From Gracilimonas sp017641085 (GTDB taxonomy: Bacteria; Bacteroidota; Rhodothermia; Balneolales; Balneolaceae): a stretch of DNA of 64,000 bases. Within the stretch, counting starts at the first letter, position 1. Every line of letters begins with the position of its first letter. Of the stretch, positions 26,611 to 34,758 are shown piece after piece. The translations under genes and the position numbers were made by a program. The DNA is taken from the NCBI RefSeq assembly GCF_046115515.1, contig NZ_CP175953.1; one strand, written 5' to 3'. The notes beneath the pieces were generated by a model, which was given only the letters and a program-made list of their open reading frames with translations, had not been told where the DNA came from and ran no database searches.

Positions 26611-29600
26611 ATGCTACAGAAAATAATTGAACTATCTGTAAATAACCGCTTTATGGTGATTATTGCTAGTATTCTGATACTGGCAGGCGGTACATATGTA
26701 ATGTATCAAACACCCGTAGATGCCATTCCCGATCTCAGTGATGTACAGGTTATTGTCTTCACCAAATATCCGGGACAGGCCCCGCAGGTTGTTGAGGACC
26801 AGGTCACCTATCCGCTAACCACTACTATGATGTCGGTACCCAAATCTAAAGTTGTTCGAGGCTATTCCTTCTTCGGGCTCTCTTTCATATACATCATTTT
26901 TGAAGACGATACCGATATGTATTGGGCGCGAAGCCGGGTACTGGAATACCTTAATACTGCAGGCAGTAATTTGCCTGAAGGGGTAACGCCCACGCTTGGA
27001 CCGGATGCAACCGGGGTTGGTTGGGTTTACGAGTACGTGCTGGATGGTGGAGACCAGTACGACCTCCAACAGTTGCGCTCAATTCAAGACTGGTTCCTTA
27101 AATACGAACTACTCAGTGTGGACGGGGTAGCCGAAGTTGCCAGTGTGGGAGGTCATGTCAAACAATACCAGGTAGAAGTGGATCCGGATAAACTGCTGGC
27201 TTATGATATCCCGTTGTCGAAAGTAAAAATGGCTATCAAACGCAGTAATAATGACGTGGGTGGCCGCTTGGTGGAAATGAGCGAAACCGAGTTTATGGTC
27301 CGTGGCAAAGGATATATTCAAACAGTTGAAGATGTTGAAAATGTGCCCATCGGTACCGATGGTAACGGCACGCCCGTGACCATTCGTAATGTAGCTAATG
27401 TTCAAATAGGCCCGGACCTCCGTCGCGGTGTAGTTGACTGGAATGGCGAAGGAGAAGCAGTAGGGGGCGTGGTCATCATGCGGTTTGGAGAAAATGCGCT
27501 GCAAACCATCGACAACGTAAAGGCAAAGTTGAAAGAACTTGAAAGCGGGCTTCCAGAGGGAATCACCATTAAAACGGCTTATGACCGCTCCAGCCTGATT
27601 AAGCGTGCTATTGAATTTTTGGAACATAAACTTCTGGAGGAAAGCATCGTCGTTGCTATCATTGTGTTGATATTCCTATTACACTTTAGGAGTTCATTAG
27701 TGGCTATTATCAGTTTGCCCATCGGTATTTTGGCCGCCTTCATAGTGATGTATTTTCAGGGTATCAACGCCAATATTATGTCATTAAGTGGGATAGCCAT
27801 TGCTATTGGAGCAATGGTGGATGCGGCCATCGTGATGGTGGAGAATGCGCATAAACATCTGGAAAGAGATCGGGGCAAAAAGGAACATTGGCGGATTATT
27901 ATAGATGCTTCCAAAGAGGTAGGGCCGGCCTTGTTCTTCTCCCTTCTGATTATCACGGTTTCGTTTCTGCCAATCTTTGCATTACAGGGACAAGAAGGAC
28001 GTCTTTTTAAACCACTGGCTTTTACCAAAACGTACGCCATGGCAGCAGCAGCACTGCTCTCGGTGACGCTGGTACCTGTATTAATGGGATACCTTATACG
28101 CGGAAAAATTCAACCCGAACATAAAAACCCCGTTAACCGTTTTTTAATATGGATTTACAGACCGGTAATAAATTTGGCATTGCGCTTTAAGTGGACCACC
28201 ATCATAGCCTCTATTGCAATACTTGCCATATCTATAGTGCCATTGCAACGACTCGGTTCGGAATTTATGCCTCCTATCGAAGAGGGTGACCTGCTTTATA
28301 TGCCGACCACCGATCCTGGTATCAGTATAACCAAGGCGAAGGAACTCCTGCAACAAACTGATAAAGTTATCGCCAGTTTCCCTGAAGTGAAATCGGTATT
28401 TGGCAAAGCAGGACGAGCACAAACTTCCACGGATCCGGCACCACTATCGATGTTCGAAACCATTATCCAGTTAAAACCTGAAGATGAGTGGCGTGAGGGT
28501 ATGACGATGGATAAACTGAAGCAAGAGATGGATGCGGCCATCAAAATTCCGGGGCTTACTAACGCCTGGACGATGCCGATTAAGACACGAATAGATATGC
28601 TGTCTACTGGTATAAAAACTCCGATTGGTATTAAAGTAACCGGACCAGATCTTCAGACACTTTCCGATCTCAGTTCGGACATAGCCTCCGTGGTGCGAGA
28701 TGTACCTGGAACTTTGAGTGTCTTCGCTGACAAGACAACTGGAGGAAATTACCTGGACTTCAATATCGACCGTAAAGAAGCTGCCCGTTATGGACTAACG
28801 ACCGGTGACGTGCAGGATGTAATCCAATCTGCCATCGGTGGAATGAACGTAACTGAGACCGTGGAAGGGCTGGAACGCTATCCGGTCAACGTACGGTATG
28901 CCCGAGAGACCCGTGAAAACCTTACGGATCTCGGGCGGGTATTGATTTCAACTCCTTCTGGGGCTCAAATACCCATTGAATACGTTGCCGATTTGCAGAT
29001 CCGCAAAGACGCGCCTGTGATTAAAACCGAGAATGCCCGCTATTCCAGCTGGATCTATGTGGACTTAACTACTTCTGATCTTGGAACCTATGTTAACCAG
29101 GCCCGGCAAACCGTTGATGAACGGTTGGACCTGCCTTCCGGATACAGTCTAAGCTGGAGTGGGCAATATGAATACATGGAGCGGGCTAAAAAGCGTCTGC
29201 AAGTGGTAGTTCCGATCACCTTGCTCATTATCTTCCTGCTGCTGTACTTTAACTTTAAAAATCTACAGGAGAGTATGATCGTTCTTTTGACACTGCCCTT
29301 CTCATTGGTTGGTTCATTCTGGCTATTGTATATCCTGGATTATAATCTGAGTGTGGCTGTTGGGGTTGGTGCCATAGCTCTTGCAGGTGTGGCCGCAGAA
29401 ATCGGGGTTATAATGCTCACATATCTGGATAATGCCTACAACGACCGGAAATATAATGACAAGATGAAGAACCTAGACGATCTGAAACAGGCTATCTTTG
29501 AAGGATCTGCCCAGCGAATTCGCCCAATATTTATGACAGTTTGTGCCATCACCGGCGGGCTGCTGCCAATAATGTGGGGTGCGGGAACAGGGGCTACCGT

Positions 29601-29745
29601 CATGAAGCGGATTGCCGCCCCAATGGTTGGGGGGATGGTATCAGCAACGATACTTAGCCTTGTTGTTATACCTGTAATCTACTACCTCTGGAAAAGCCGA
29701 GAAGTAAAACGTCTGGCTAAAACAACCACTAAGATCAACAGTTAA
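26611..29745 (+). CDS. cusA: CusA, Cu(I)/Ag(I) RND efflux pump
   Basis: 1044 residues, the usual HME-RND length, with 12 predicted membrane helices. TM4 carries AIAIGAMVDAAIVMVENAHKHLE with the proton-relay D404; this is the HME4 (copper/silver) signature. Periplasmic Met-rich positions match CusA (LLYMPTTDPGIS, AWTMPIKTRIDMLSTGIKTPIGIK). It exports monovalent copper or silver from periplasm and cytoplasm through CusC with CusB. A hairpin and a PII-like gene follow in the same direction. Confidence 0.95.
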   Translation: MLQKIIELSVNNRFMVIIASILILAGGTYVMYQTPVDAIPDLSDVQVIVFTKYPGQAPQVVEDQVTYPLTTTMMSVPKSKVVRGYSFFGLSFIYIIFEDDTDMYWARSRVLEYLNTAGSNLPEGVTPTLGPDATGVGWVYEYVLDGGDQYDLQQLRSIQDWFLKYELLSVDGVAEVASVGGHVKQYQVEVDPDKLLAYDIPLSKVKMAIKRSNNDVGGRLVEMSETEFMVRGKGYIQTVEDVENVPIGTDGNGTPVTIRNVANVQIGPDLRRGVVDWNGEGEAVGGVVIMRFGENALQTIDNVKAKLKELESGLPEGITIKTAYDRSSLIKRAIEFLEHKLLEESIVVAIIVLIFLLHFRSSLVAIISLPIGILAAFIVMYFQGINANIMSLSGIAIAIGAMVDAAIVMVENAHKHLERDRGKKEHWRIIIDASKEVGPALFFSLLIITVSFLPIFALQGQEGRLFKPLAFTKTYAMAAAALLSVTLVPVLMGYLIRGKIQPEHKNPVNRFLIWIYRPVINLALRFKWTTIIASIAILAISIVPLQRLGSEFMPPIEEGDLLYMPTTDPGISITKAKELLQQTDKVIASFPEVKSVFGKAGRAQTSTDPAPLSMFETIIQLKPEDEWREGMTMDKLKQEMDAAIKIPGLTNAWTMPIKTRIDMLSTGIKTPIGIKVTGPDLQTLSDLSSDIASVVRDVPGTLSVFADKTTGGNYLDFNIDRKEAARYGLTTGDVQDVIQSAIGGMNVTETVEGLERYPVNVRYARETRENLTDLGRVLISTPSGAQIPIEYVADLQIRKDAPVIKTENARYSSWIYVDLTTSDLGTYVNQARQTVDERLDLPSGYSLSWSGQYEYMERAKKRLQVVVPITLLIIFLLLYFNFKNLQESMIVLLTLPFSLVGSFWLLYILDYNLSVAVGVGAIALAGVAAEIGVIMLTYLDNAYNDRKYNDKMKNLDDLKQAIFEGSAQRIRPIFMTVCAITGGLLPIMWGAGTGATVMKRIAAPMVGGMVSATILSLVVIPVIYYLWKSREVKRLAKTTTKINS

Positions 29746-29769
29746 CTAATTGACAAACAGAAATAAGAT

Positions 29770-29794
29770 CTGGCAGGTTTTTCAAACTTGCCAG
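29770..29794 (+). other. Hairpin between cusA and the PII-like gene
   Basis: CTGGCAGGTTT (29770-29780) can pair with 29784-29794 with one G-U pair over a 3-nt loop. No T-tract follows, so a terminator is unlikely; it may protect the 3' end of cusA mRNA or lower readthrough into the PII gene. A hairpin at the same place occurs after czcA (55465-55497). Confidence 0.55.
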
Positions 29795-29817
29795 GCCTAA
29801 CAAAAAAGGTAATAAGT

Positions 29818-30183
29818 ATGAATGAAGTCAAAGCATTTATTCGCAAACGAAAAGCAGAACAAGTCATTGACGGGCTGGAAGCGCAAGGTTTCTGCTGCAT
29901 GACACTAATCGATGTAATGGGACTGGGTCGAATGTCGGACCCGGAAAAAGCCCAGCTTTCAGTCAGTATTGCTGAACGATTTACTAACATAGTTAAACTC
30001 GTGGTGGTGTGTAGTGAAAAAGATACCGAGCGGGTAGTCGAAATCATTCGAAATAAGGGTCGCAGTGGACAGCCCGGGGATGGAATTATATATGTGACTC
30101 CGGTTAGTAAATCTGTTCATATTAGATCAGGAGACTCGGGTAGTGACTTCTTACAACATGAACGACGTAACCCTACCTCTTAA
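29818..30183 (+). CDS. PII-like protein linked to CusA, with Cys26-Cys27
   Basis: 121 residues from the ATG at 29818 (preceded by AAGGT). GlnB-like fold: MNEVKAFIRKRKAEQVIDGLEAQGF, then C26-C27, a short T-loop without the uridylylated Tyr of GlnB, GDGIIYVTPV and VHIRSGD. Members of a PII subgroup located beside heavy-metal RND genes have been described; they are thought to respond to metals or nucleotides rather than nitrogen status. The vicinal Cys pair is shared with the PII at 41678 and absent in the one at 55516. Likely cytoplasmic trimer; regulation of the pump is an inference. Confidence 0.85.
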   Translation: MNEVKAFIRKRKAEQVIDGLEAQGFCCMTLIDVMGLGRMSDPEKAQLSVSIAERFTNIVKLVVVCSEKDTERVVEIIRNKGRSGQPGDGIIYVTPVSKSVHIRSGDSGSDFLQHERRNPTS

Positions 30184-30200
30184 CAAAGATTTAAAGACTC

Positions 30201-30683
30201 ATGAAGAAGTATAAAAAACCAATTCTTTATCTAAGTATTATCATCATTTCAGGTATTACAATATGGGCTTTCGCTAAAAAGTATAATCGGATTTCTGAGT
30301 CTATTAATTCGGATCTACCTGAAGTAGTCATGTACAAGAACCCACAATGTACTTGTTGTGATAGATGGGCCAGTTATCTTAGAAAACAGGGCTATCCTGT
30401 ATCAGTGAACATTTCAAGCGAAATGATATCGATTAAAGAAACTAATAATATGCCTTTAAATCTGGCATCCTGCCATACTGCTTTTGTCGATGACTATATT
30501 GTGGAAGGTCATGTTCCTGTGGAGGACATCAATAGAATGCTTGAAGAACGACCTGACGCTGTAGGTATCGCTGCACCTGGTATGCCTGCTGCCTCTCCCG
30601 GGATGGATATAGATACAGATGATTCATACGAGGTCAGGCTTTTTGATCAAGAAGGCAACTCAATTTTATATGCAACTCATTAA
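30201..30683 (+). CDS. DUF411 (CopG-like) copper-binding protein
   Basis: 160 residues with an N-terminal membrane anchor or signal (residues 7-26). The DUF411 domain carries C50-T-C52-C53 in NPQCTCCDRW and C91-H92 with H104 in SCHTAFVDDYIVEGHVP, the family's metal ligands. Family members such as CopG bind copper in the periplasm and take part in redox handling in Cu resistance loci. The tail has a Met/Pro segment (PGMPAASPGMDID). It is the last gene of the cusCBA-PII unit, 17 bp after PII. Confidence 0.9.
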   Translation: MKKYKKPILYLSIIIISGITIWAFAKKYNRISESINSDLPEVVMYKNPQCTCCDRWASYLRKQGYPVSVNISSEMISIKETNNMPLNLASCHTAFVDDYIVEGHVPVEDINRMLEERPDAVGIAAPGMPAASPGMDIDTDDSYEVRLFDQEGNSILYATH

Positions 30684-30695
30684 TTAATTATAAAC

Positions 30696-30753
30696 GTATT
30701 TACCGGTTATAAATAAGGAGACTATCAGTGCAGCCTTCTTGACCGGTAAATAC
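30696..30753 (+). other. Long stem-loop after the DUF411 gene
   Basis: Perfect 12-bp arms, GTATTTACCGGT (30696-30707) and its complement (30742-30753), enclose 34 nt that can form a further AAGG/CCTT stem. No T-tract follows. It could end or stabilise the cus transcript, or be a binding site; its distance from the next start (105 bp) leaves both open. Confidence 0.5.
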
Positions 30754-30795
30754 TTAATGATGTGAGTTTTAGATAGACAAACTGTCTCTTTGATA

Positions 30796-30837
30796 ATTTA
30801 AGTTTGATTTAAGCTCCTGGTATTATATTCATTTAAG
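30796..30837 (+). promoter_or_regulatory. ATTTAAG repeats upstream of the HMA-AraC regulator gene
   Basis: Heptamers at 30796-30802 and 30807-30813 (spacer TTTG, 11 bp apart), with a third at 30831-30837, about two helical turns further on. The ATG of the regulator is at 30859, so the site would fit autoregulation: the third box sits where a promoter or early transcript would be. Confidence 0.65.
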
Positions 30838-30858
30838 CGATGAAACAATGGTTAAATC

Positions 30859-31440
30859 ATGGATAAAACGGACACAATTATTTATATAAAAAACATGGTT
30901 TGCCCGAATTGCTTATTAATAATTAGAAATATTTTTAAGCAGGAAGATATATCAATAGAAAGTATTGACTGGGATAAAGCTGCGATCAAGGTTGATAAAT
31001 TACCCCAGCCATACCCTGAGAAAGTAGAAAAAGCTATTGAACCTTACGGATTCAAAATTATCTCTTCATACAACGAAAAGGTGTCAGAGCAAATAAAAAT
31101 CACTCTAATCAAATGGATTTATTTTAGTGAAGAAATCGTGGACAATGCACGTCTCAAAGAACTATTGGAGTCAAAATTCCAAACTAAATATTTAGTTTTA
31201 GACCCGCTCTTTAAAAAAATAAATGGGTATAACATACAAGATTATTTCGATCTATTAAGACTAGAGCGTTTTAAAGAATTACTTAGCTATAATGAAAATT
31301 CATTTACAGAGATATCTTTGAGCTTGGGTTTCAACGACTTTGAAGAAATTCAGCATTTAGTCAGGACTAATTTAAATTGTTCAATTAGTAAATTTAAAAA
31401 GACTAGCTTCTATCACCGAAAACCAATTGATCACCTCTAA
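30859..31440 (+). CDS. Small HMA-domain plus AraC-type regulator, probable copper sensor
   Basis: 193 residues. The N-terminal 70 residues form a heavy-metal-associated domain: IYIKNMVCPNCLLIIRNIF with C15 and C18, then strand and helix ending PYGFKIISS. The C-terminal part is an AraC DNA-binding domain: DYFDLLRLERFKELLSYNENSFTEISLSLGFNDFEEIQHLVRTNLNCSISKFKKTS, with the two helix-turn-helix units, though the second is divergent from the usual HLSRQFKK form. HMA-AraC proteins are common near metal pumps in Bacteroidota. Direct ATTTAAG repeats upstream of this gene and three other units are plausible binding sites. The gene is AT-rich compared with its neighbours. Confidence 0.82.
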   Translation: MDKTDTIIYIKNMVCPNCLLIIRNIFKQEDISIESIDWDKAAIKVDKLPQPYPEKVEKAIEPYGFKIISSYNEKVSEQIKITLIKWIYFSEEIVDNARLKELLESKFQTKYLVLDPLFKKINGYNIQDYFDLLRLERFKELLSYNENSFTEISLSLGFNDFEEIQHLVRTNLNCSISKFKKTSFYHRKPIDHL

Positions 31441-31484
31441 ATAATTCATTACCTAATATCTGAACAAATAGAATCTACTTTGGG

Positions 31485-32660
31485 TCAAATTGAGTCCATT
31501 TTGTCTTTTAAAAGCTTTACCGTTAAATGAGTGTACTTTTCAGTCACCTTTTGACTCGAGTGACCTGCCATATAGCTTGCCTCAGCCGTATGAAAACCTT
31601 TTTCAATCCAGGTAGTTACGGCTTGGTGTCGCATACCGTGTAAAGTACGAGAGGTTGGAATTCCAGCTTCCTTACAATAGCGCTTAAATTCCCGATACAC
31701 TCTCATCCCACGAACCGGTTGGCCTTTTGTATTTCCACCCGTGTAAATAAACACATAGTCACTGGGGCTTATCTTACCACGAATCTTTAAATACGCATCC
31801 AGTTCCTTTTTTAATTCATTGATGATTGGAATCAGCCGTTCTTTTCGGCCTTTGGTGGGTGGTAGTGATATGTAGCTTAGCTCTCCATTTTCATAGATCA
31901 GATTTTCACCCTTCAATCCGGAGTAGGATAATTCTGGATCATAAGCCGCTTCATGTTTTCGGAGTCCACCATAGAAGTACAAAGACACAATAGGCTTGAA
32001 CCAATGTTGAACCAAATTAGGGTCAAATTCGGGCAAGTCTTTCTTTCTGGATAACTCTTCATCGAATTTCTTATAAAGAATTCCAAGTTCTTCCTCAGAA
32101 ATCATTTTAGGCCGGGTATTTTCTCTAATTCGGGGCAGATCTTCTTTTAGCATAGTGAAATAATCTTTCTCCACAATGTTCTTTTTCAGCAGAAACTTCC
32201 ACCAAGATCGAAAATGTCGGAAGTAGTAGTGCCTTGTTGCTGAAGTAATGCCCTTCTTGAAGATTACATTTTCAAAATGGTAGCTCAGTACATTTGTTGG
32301 ATGCACATCCGATAACTCATTTAATTCCACAAAATGATCTAAAGCTCGCTGGTAGGCTCCAATGGTTGCCGGGGAAAGATGGTTTTTTGATTTGTAGAAT
32401 AATTCAATGGATTCACCCACTGTATTGCAAAGAACAGTTTCTTTCTGCGTATTTCTTTGCAATTCTTTTTTGGGATCGAAACCATTTGCGAAGGGATTGA
32501 TCCTGCCCAATGATTCCAGCTTTTCCAGTTCTTTAAGCATTTTCTCGGCCACGTCTTTATGTCGGGTGCCCAATGCTTTTCGAGTAGATTTCACTTTTCC
32601 GTCAACAGAAGTTCTCCAGTTGATCGAATAATATTTGCCGCGTTTTGTTAGAAATGCCAT
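31485..32660 (-). CDS. Tyrosine recombinase (integrase) next to a tRNA
   Basis: 391 residues. An N-terminal arm-binding region (MAFLTKRGKYYSINWRTSVDGKVKSTRKALGTRHKDVAEKMLKELEKLE) and a SAM-like core-binding domain (about 90-175) precede the catalytic domain with the first Arg in YGGLRKHEA, HGMRH (His-x-x-Arg), GHSS (third His) and the nucleophile Tyr in EKYTHL. The start codon lies about 225 bp from the 3' end of the tRNA at 32886-32959, the usual arrangement of an integrative element with its attachment site in the tRNA. The gene points away from the tRNA, so the element would extend to lower coordinates. A shattered relative lies at 33785-33973. Confidence 0.93.
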   Translation of the reverse strand: MAFLTKRGKYYSINWRTSVDGKVKSTRKALGTRHKDVAEKMLKELEKLESLGRINPFANGFDPKKELQRNTQKETVLCNTVGESIELFYKSKNHLSPATIGAYQRALDHFVELNELSDVHPTNVLSYHFENVIFKKGITSATRHYYFRHFRSWWKFLLKKNIVEKDYFTMLKEDLPRIRENTRPKMISEEELGILYKKFDEELSRKKDLPEFDPNLVQHWFKPIVSLYFYGGLRKHEAAYDPELSYSGLKGENLIYENGELSYISLPPTKGRKERLIPIINELKKELDAYLKIRGKISPSDYVFIYTGGNTKGQPVRGMRVYREFKRYCKEAGIPTSRTLHGMRHQAVTTWIEKGFHTAEASYMAGHSSQKVTEKYTHLTVKLLKDKMDSI

Positions 32661-32885
32661 AGTAGTTTCCTTTTTAGTTGAGAGTTAGAAGCGACTCTCA
32701 AAAACCTGAACTACTTACTTTTTTCATGTACACCAAGATGTACACCAAGAATGGGAAAATTAGGGAATGAATTGTACACTTTTGTTCCCTTCCATTCGAT
32801 TACAAAAGTAAGTAAATGAGCTTTTTTTTAAAGGAGGAGGGCAAATAAGGGGGTATTTAAACCCTGAGATCGTTAATTAAAAAAG

Positions 32886-32959
32886 TGGGCCTGGCAAGAC
32901 TTGAACTTGCGACCTCTCGATTATGAGTCGACTGCTCTAACCAACTGAGCTACGGGCCC
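32886..32959 (-). tRNA. tRNA with CAT anticodon (Met, or Ile after modification), imperfect stems
   Basis: Minus-strand cloverleaf of 74 bases: acceptor GGGCCCG/CAGGCCC, D-stem GCTC/GAGC with loop AGTTGGTTA, anticodon loop CTCATAA, T-arm GCAAG-TTCAAGT-CTTGC, discriminator A, no encoded CCA. Two pairs are broken: C6 against A67 in the acceptor stem and G27 against G43 in the anticodon stem. It may still fold, but hybrid origin by integration or decay is possible. It serves as the probable attachment site for the integrase beside its 3' end. Confidence 0.85.
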
Positions 32960-33337
32960 TTGTATGTTTAAAGCCAATGTCATTTTACTGATGACGCCAA
33001 TTTTAGCTTTTTGTACCCAAGGTTGTACCCCAGATAACTTGCCAAAAACGATTGTACCTCTTGTTAAAAAAGGTTATCGGTTTATGTGTTCTTGTTAAAG
33101 ACACCGGCTTTCCTTTTCAGGTCGCTTACAAACTGTAAGCGCGCCAAAGATAAATATCTTAAAACTCAGAGTCGAATGTTTATGAACCAAATTTTCAAAT
33201 AAACCAGATCTTTTGTTCTAAGAAAAGGCTTCCAAATTTAGCTTTTAAGGCTCTTGATTAAATCTGCTGGAATAAATGTATCCTAAAATCTAAAGTGCAA
33301 CTAAATGAACGCAGATGAATCGTCCTAATTATTTCAA

Positions 33338-33713
33338 TGAAACAGCAACTATATACCTCCTAATCGAGGGCGACTATTGATTAAAAGTAACCTCATATAG
33401 TAAAAGCCGGAAAAAGTATCTTTTTTTATGTTTCAATGTTTCAAATACATAAAAAGTAACTCTACGTATACATATTCCCTGTTTTTCTTGAAACATTTTA
33501 TGAAACATTCATGAAACAGGATGAAACATTGATACTTTTTGGTGAAACAGAAATGTTTCATTCTTGTTTCAAGGATAATGATCTATAAGTAATTGTTATT
33601 TAATGGCTAATCATTTTTAAAGAATCTACTATGAAACATGCATGTTTCAGGAAATGTTTCATAAAAATCGAGCTTTAAATATGAATAAAGATCGATTTTA
33701 GACTTTTGAAACA
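33338..33713. repeat. Array of fourteen TGAAACA boxes in helical register
   Basis: TGAAACA starts at 33338, 33489, 33501, 33512, 33522, 33543, 33632 and 33707; the complement TGTTTCA at 33429, 33437, 33554, 33565, 33643 and 33655. Steps inside the main cluster (33489-33571) are 12, 11, 10, 21, 11 and 11 bp, so the boxes face one side of the helix. The pair at 33632-33649 makes an 18-bp perfect palindrome. There is no spacer diversity as in CRISPR. The likely use is as multiple binding sites for a recombinase arm domain, a directionality factor, a replication initiator or a repressor. Confidence 0.8.
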
Positions 33714-33784
33714 TTTTTAAAGAAAAAGTTAAAGAAATCTGATTTTTTAAAAACTCTCAAAAACATTATCAACTTTATCACAAA

Positions 33785-33973
33785 TTCAAAAAAGAACTGG
33801 AGGTGTATTTAAAAGTTCGTGGAATGAGATACCAAGCTGTAACTAATTTGGATTGAGAAAGGGTTTCATACGGCTGAAGCAAGCTATATGGCAGGACATT
33901 CAAGTCAGAAAGTGACTGAAAAATACAACCATTTGACTGTGAATAGACTTAAGGATAAAATGAAAGCTCTCTA
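33785..33973 (+). pseudogene. Remnant of a tyrosine recombinase related to the intact integrase
   Basis: The plus strand encodes KKELEVYLKVRG joined directly to MRYQAV, then after a frame change WIEKGFHTAEASYMAGHSSQKVTEKY and HLTV. The intact integrase at 31485-32660 has the same segments (KKELDAYLKIRG and MRHQAVTTWIEKGFHTAEAS) separated by about 60 residues. So the relic has lost most of the gene, has an internal deletion and a +1 shift with an in-frame stop. The DNA is similar but not identical to the intact gene, which points to a second, older element rather than a recent duplication. Confidence 0.85.
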
Positions 33974-33996
33974 CTGGTTTATAAATTTATATGAGA

Positions 33997-34052
33997 TGAA
34001 GTAGTCATGATGAAATCTGACAGTCTAGTTAGATTTCATCATGACTACTTCA
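33997..34052. repeat. Perfect 22-bp inverted repeat with 12-bp centre
   Basis: Arms at 33997-34018 and 34031-34052 are exact complements (core GTAGTCATGATGAAATCT) around GACAGTCTAGTT. No T-tract follows in either direction. The arms could form a long cruciform or RNA hairpin. It lies 24 bp after the integrase relic and 95 bp before the start of the small exported protein, so it may be an element end, a recombination site or a two-way transcription barrier. Confidence 0.75.
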
Positions 34053-34146
34053 CATCAGAATATTCGAAATTTGTCTAATTATGGATTTTGTTTATCGAAT
34101 TATGTTCCATCTTTCATGGATAGAATTAATTACATATACTTGAAAC

Positions 34147-34599
34147 GTGAAAATTTCTTTAACATATCGCTTTATTGCATCGGTGCTCAGTCTGAGTATC
34201 CTGATTGGGGTTTCGGTTCCAACCGGACTTCATGCTATGTCAAATGAACTATGTGAAGAGTTGCAGGAAATGGGAATCCATATGCAGGCTCAAAGTGAAC
34301 ATGCTGAAGATTGCCCAATGACTGTTGAGTTTGCCGAAGTACCGGAACACCAACATCATACTGAAACCAATGAAGATCAAGACCTTGGTATTGTTTGTGC
34401 CTGCTCTGTTGACGAATTATCAGTTAAGACCGAAGCTCCTTTATTTCAAAAAGTGAAAGTCAAGGTTCTGGCTGTTGTCCAGATAATTGCGGAAGTTCAC
34501 ACAAACCAAACTGAATCCGACTATCACCACGCTATTCAAACTTCGGATTCCTATTCACCACCCCCCATCTTTTTAGCCAACGAGTCCTTTCTGATTTAG
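34147..34599 (+). CDS. Small exported Cys/His protein ahead of the second cus module
   Basis: 150 residues from GTG. A signal peptide (about residues 1-30, ending GLHA) is followed by a Cys/His/Met-containing region: C36, C56 in AEDCPM, a His cluster (EHQHH) and C84-A-C86. The end reads SPPPIFLANESFL. The C-terminal PP-[IV]-FL-x-N motif and the Cys spacing recall the protein at 63077-63532, and the general plan recalls that at 49056-49520. I know no named family. Placed 159 bp before the large CusA gene, it may capture copper or silver in the periplasm. Confidence 0.7.
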   Translation: MKISLTYRFIASVLSLSILIGVSVPTGLHAMSNELCEELQEMGIHMQAQSEHAEDCPMTVEFAEVPEHQHHTETNEDQDLGIVCACSVDELSVKTEAPLFQKVKVKVLAVVQIIAEVHTNQTESDYHHAIQTSDSYSPPPIFLANESFLI

Positions 34600-34758
34600 G
34601 GATCGGTATATCTTTTCTCCCCTAAAGTCATTCCTGTAACGCCAGGAACCTTGATTCTTGTACTATCTATCTATTGTAAAAAATAGGCTTCAAGGTCTCA
34701 GATATCTATCGAGAGATGATCACCTTTTTAATTGTACCGATTCATCAATAATAAACTC

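Larger units (their letters stand above)
32960..34146. other. AT-rich non-coding region with phased repeats, integrase relic and palindrome
   Basis: No intact gene in about 1.2 kb. It holds the TGAAACA array (33338-33713), the remains of a tyrosine recombinase (33785-33973) and a 22-bp inverted repeat (33997-34052), all listed separately. The composition is markedly more AT-rich than the flanking gene blocks, in keeping with the edge of an integrative element. Confidence 0.6.

Noticed and set aside
32886..32959. Direct repeat of the tRNA 3' end elsewhere in the window as the second attachment site
   Set aside because: I looked for GGCCTGGCAAGACTTGAAC and found no second copy; the other end may be outside the window or altered.
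33338..33713. CRISPR array
   Set aside because: The repeats are only seven bases, occur in both directions and are separated by 1-140 bp without uniform spacers; no cas genes are present.
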